DNA of 64,000 nt from positions 56,035-120,034 of the forward strand of contig JAEZOB010000024.1 of assembly GCA_023414355.1 (NCBI GenBank), in the 5' to 3' direction. This DNA is from Bacillota bacterium (GTDB lineage Bacteria > Bacillota > Clostridia > Lachnospirales > Lachnospiraceae). Below, in pieces: positions 63,123 to 64,000 of the stretch. The notes beneath the pieces were generated by a model. The model ran no database searches. It saw nothing but the letters and a program-made list of their open reading frames with translations, and was not told where the DNA came from. Position 1 is the first letter of the stretch. Each line of letters opens with the position of its first letter. The translations under genes and the position numbers were made by a program.

Positions 63123-63503
63123 ATGGGCTTTGTGGAGAGAAAGCGTATCAAGTTTTTTGGTTTACCTTTTACATTTACAAAATATGCTATTAATGAAGAA
63201 AAGATTACGATCACATCAGGTTTCCTGAGTATAACGGAGGACGACGCGCTGATGTATAAGATTCAGGATGTCAGATTAACAAGAAGTCTATCTGAAAGAA
63301 TGTTTAAAATTGGAACCATTATATGCTATACGGGGGATACGACACATCCTGAGTTGATCCTGTATCATATCAAGCATTCCAGCGAAATCAAAGACTTCAT
63401 TATGACATATTCTGAGGAAGCCAGAAGAAAGAGAAGGTCACTCCATACTCTGAACATCGATGCTGAAGAATTAGAAGAGGAAGAGCTGGAACAAATAAAA
63501 TAA
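63123..63503 (+). CDS. PH-domain (bPH_2/YdbS-like) protein
   Basis: 126 aa. The pattern TFTKYAINEEKITITSGFLSITEDDALMYKIQDVRLTRSLSERMFKIGTI is that of a bacterial PH domain (DUF304-like) without the usual membrane helices. The C-terminal tail is highly acidic (EELEEEELEQIK). It follows the lipoprotein gene by 28 nt. The function is unknown. Confidence 0.8.
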   Translation: MGFVERKRIKFFGLPFTFTKYAINEEKITITSGFLSITEDDALMYKIQDVRLTRSLSERMFKIGTIICYTGDTTHPELILYHIKHSSEIKDFIMTYSEEARRKRRSLHTLNIDAEELEEEELEQIK

Positions 63504-63513
63504 AGGATATTCT

Positions 63514-63542
63514 AACCTGCCTGTAGTACTGGCAGGTTTTTC
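63514..63542 (+). terminator. Rho-independent terminator
   Basis: A perfect 8-bp stem (AACCTGCC / GGCAGGTT, 9-nt loop) runs into TTTT. Confidence 0.9.
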
Positions 63543-63609
63543 TTTGAATGCAAGAATACTCAAGAAAAATCAAATCCAAAAATATCTAGAAAAAAGTTGA
63601 TTTTTCTGC

Positions 63610-63638
63610 TTGACATTTTGCTTTCCAGCAGGTAAAAT
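63610..63638 (+). promoter_or_regulatory. rRNA-operon type promoter P1
   Basis: TTGACA and TAAAAT are separated by 17 bp, with an A/T-rich stretch upstream. Confidence 0.75.
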
Positions 63639-63715
63639 TAAACTCCACCGTTGATGAACGGCCACAACAGCAATAAAAGCAGCTAAGTAAAATCAAAAAA
63701 ATAATAAAAAAGTGG

Positions 63716-63744
63716 TTGACATAATGCACGGTGTGTGTTAAACT
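63716..63744 (+). promoter_or_regulatory. rRNA-operon type promoter P2
   Basis: TTGACA and TAAACT are 17 bp apart. A long A-rich UP-like tract lies immediately upstream. It lies 106 bp downstream of P1. Confidence 0.8.
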
Positions 63745-64000
63745 AAAAAAGTTGACGGCAAACGTCAAACATCGATGAAAACAAGCTTCGATGAAAAATG
63801 AACCTTGATAATTGAACAGTGAAACAACCCTGAAAATTCTAAAAAAATGGAGTGTCACATGCACTCCAAAAATAGATTTTCATTATGATATATCGTAATG
63901 GTATGTCAACGAACCGTATTGATACGAAAGTATTGATACACCACAAAAACAGTAAAGACAGAATAGCTTGCAATTCTTAAGAATTGTGATAAGCCAAAGT
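63745..64000 (+). other. Probable rRNA operon leader running off the window
   Basis: The stretch AACCTTGATAATTGAACAGTG and the ending GATAAGCCAAAGT are typical of the region before 16S rRNA in related clostridia. TGGAGTG/CACTCCA forms a small hairpin (about 63848-63868). No ORF is present. The 16S gene itself is not in the window. Confidence 0.65.

Noticed and set aside
1..64000. CRISPR array, prophage, insertion sequence or integrase
   Set aside because: No regularly spaced repeats, transposase, integrase or phage structural genes were seen. The duplicated che operon has no flanking mobile genes.
1..64000. tRNA genes
   Set aside because: No T-arm GTTCGA plus cloverleaf pattern was seen apart from that of tmRNA.

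Overview
The window looks like chromosomal DNA from a spore-forming, low-to-moderate GC, motile anaerobe of the Lachnospiraceae (Clostridium cluster XIVa, of the Lachnoclostridium/Anaerocolumna type). This rests on the gene order recN-spoIVB-spo0A, a gap-pgk-tpiA-gpmI-secG-rnr-smpB-ssrA run, Csp-type germination proteases, a DUF4317 gene and strong GGAGG ribosome binding sites. Genus assignment is inference. Almost every gene is on the plus strand.

Layout. 1-4.2 kb: end of recN, spoIVB, spo0A and a degenerate collagen-like protein. 4.3-6 kb: Na/Pi-cotransporter-PhoU fusion. 6.2-12 kb: lower glycolysis (gap, pgk, tpiA, gpmI) and secG, with a ~400-bp palindrome between tpiA and gpmI. 12.2-21.2 kb: trans-translation and RNA decay genes (rnr, smpB, ssrA), separated by a secreted CHAP-like protein and two tandem subtilase paralogues of the Csp germination family, the second lacking its catalytic Ser. 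21.4-23 kb: a CotF-like spore protein, nudC and a small hydrophilic protein.

23.1-40.4 kb is the most distinctive part: a tandem duplication of a chemosensory-type operon, cheA-cheW-mcp-(PAS hybrid histidine kinase)-(single-domain receiver), each copy with its own promoter and terminator. No methylation enzymes (CheR/CheB), CheC/CheD or flagellar genes lie in it. The downstream copy starts with a TetR-family regulator and an operator-like palindrome and is intact. In the upstream copy tetR is missing, possibly with a short relic left, and the hybrid kinase is broken by one frameshift and one nonsense codon. An unusual KaiC-like/PEP-synthase-like protein follows.

43-53 kb holds an assortment: FliB-like Cys-cluster protein, DUF4317, nitrilase-family hydrolase, split ChrA pair, CAP-domain secreted protein behind a riboswitch-like leader, VanY-like peptidase, rubrerythrin-like protein, Fpg/Nei-like glycosylase without the N-terminal proline, DUF2935 and YitT. 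53.3-54.8 kb: an RsgA-family GTPase behind a leader-peptide/terminator attenuator like those of ribosome-targeting-antibiotic resistance genes. 54.9-63.5 kb: acetyltransferases, an oxidoreductase, membrane proteins, an OmpR-type two-component system, a lipoprotein and a PH-domain protein. The window ends in tandem consensus promoters and a leader typical of an rRNA operon, whose 16S gene would start just past the right edge.

Several intergenic regions carry long imperfect palindromes (601-690, 9461-9856, 16701-16770, 51196-51392, 59720-59893). Two of these share a 59-bp core with a compensatory base-pair change. All homology calls are from reading motifs; no database search was run.
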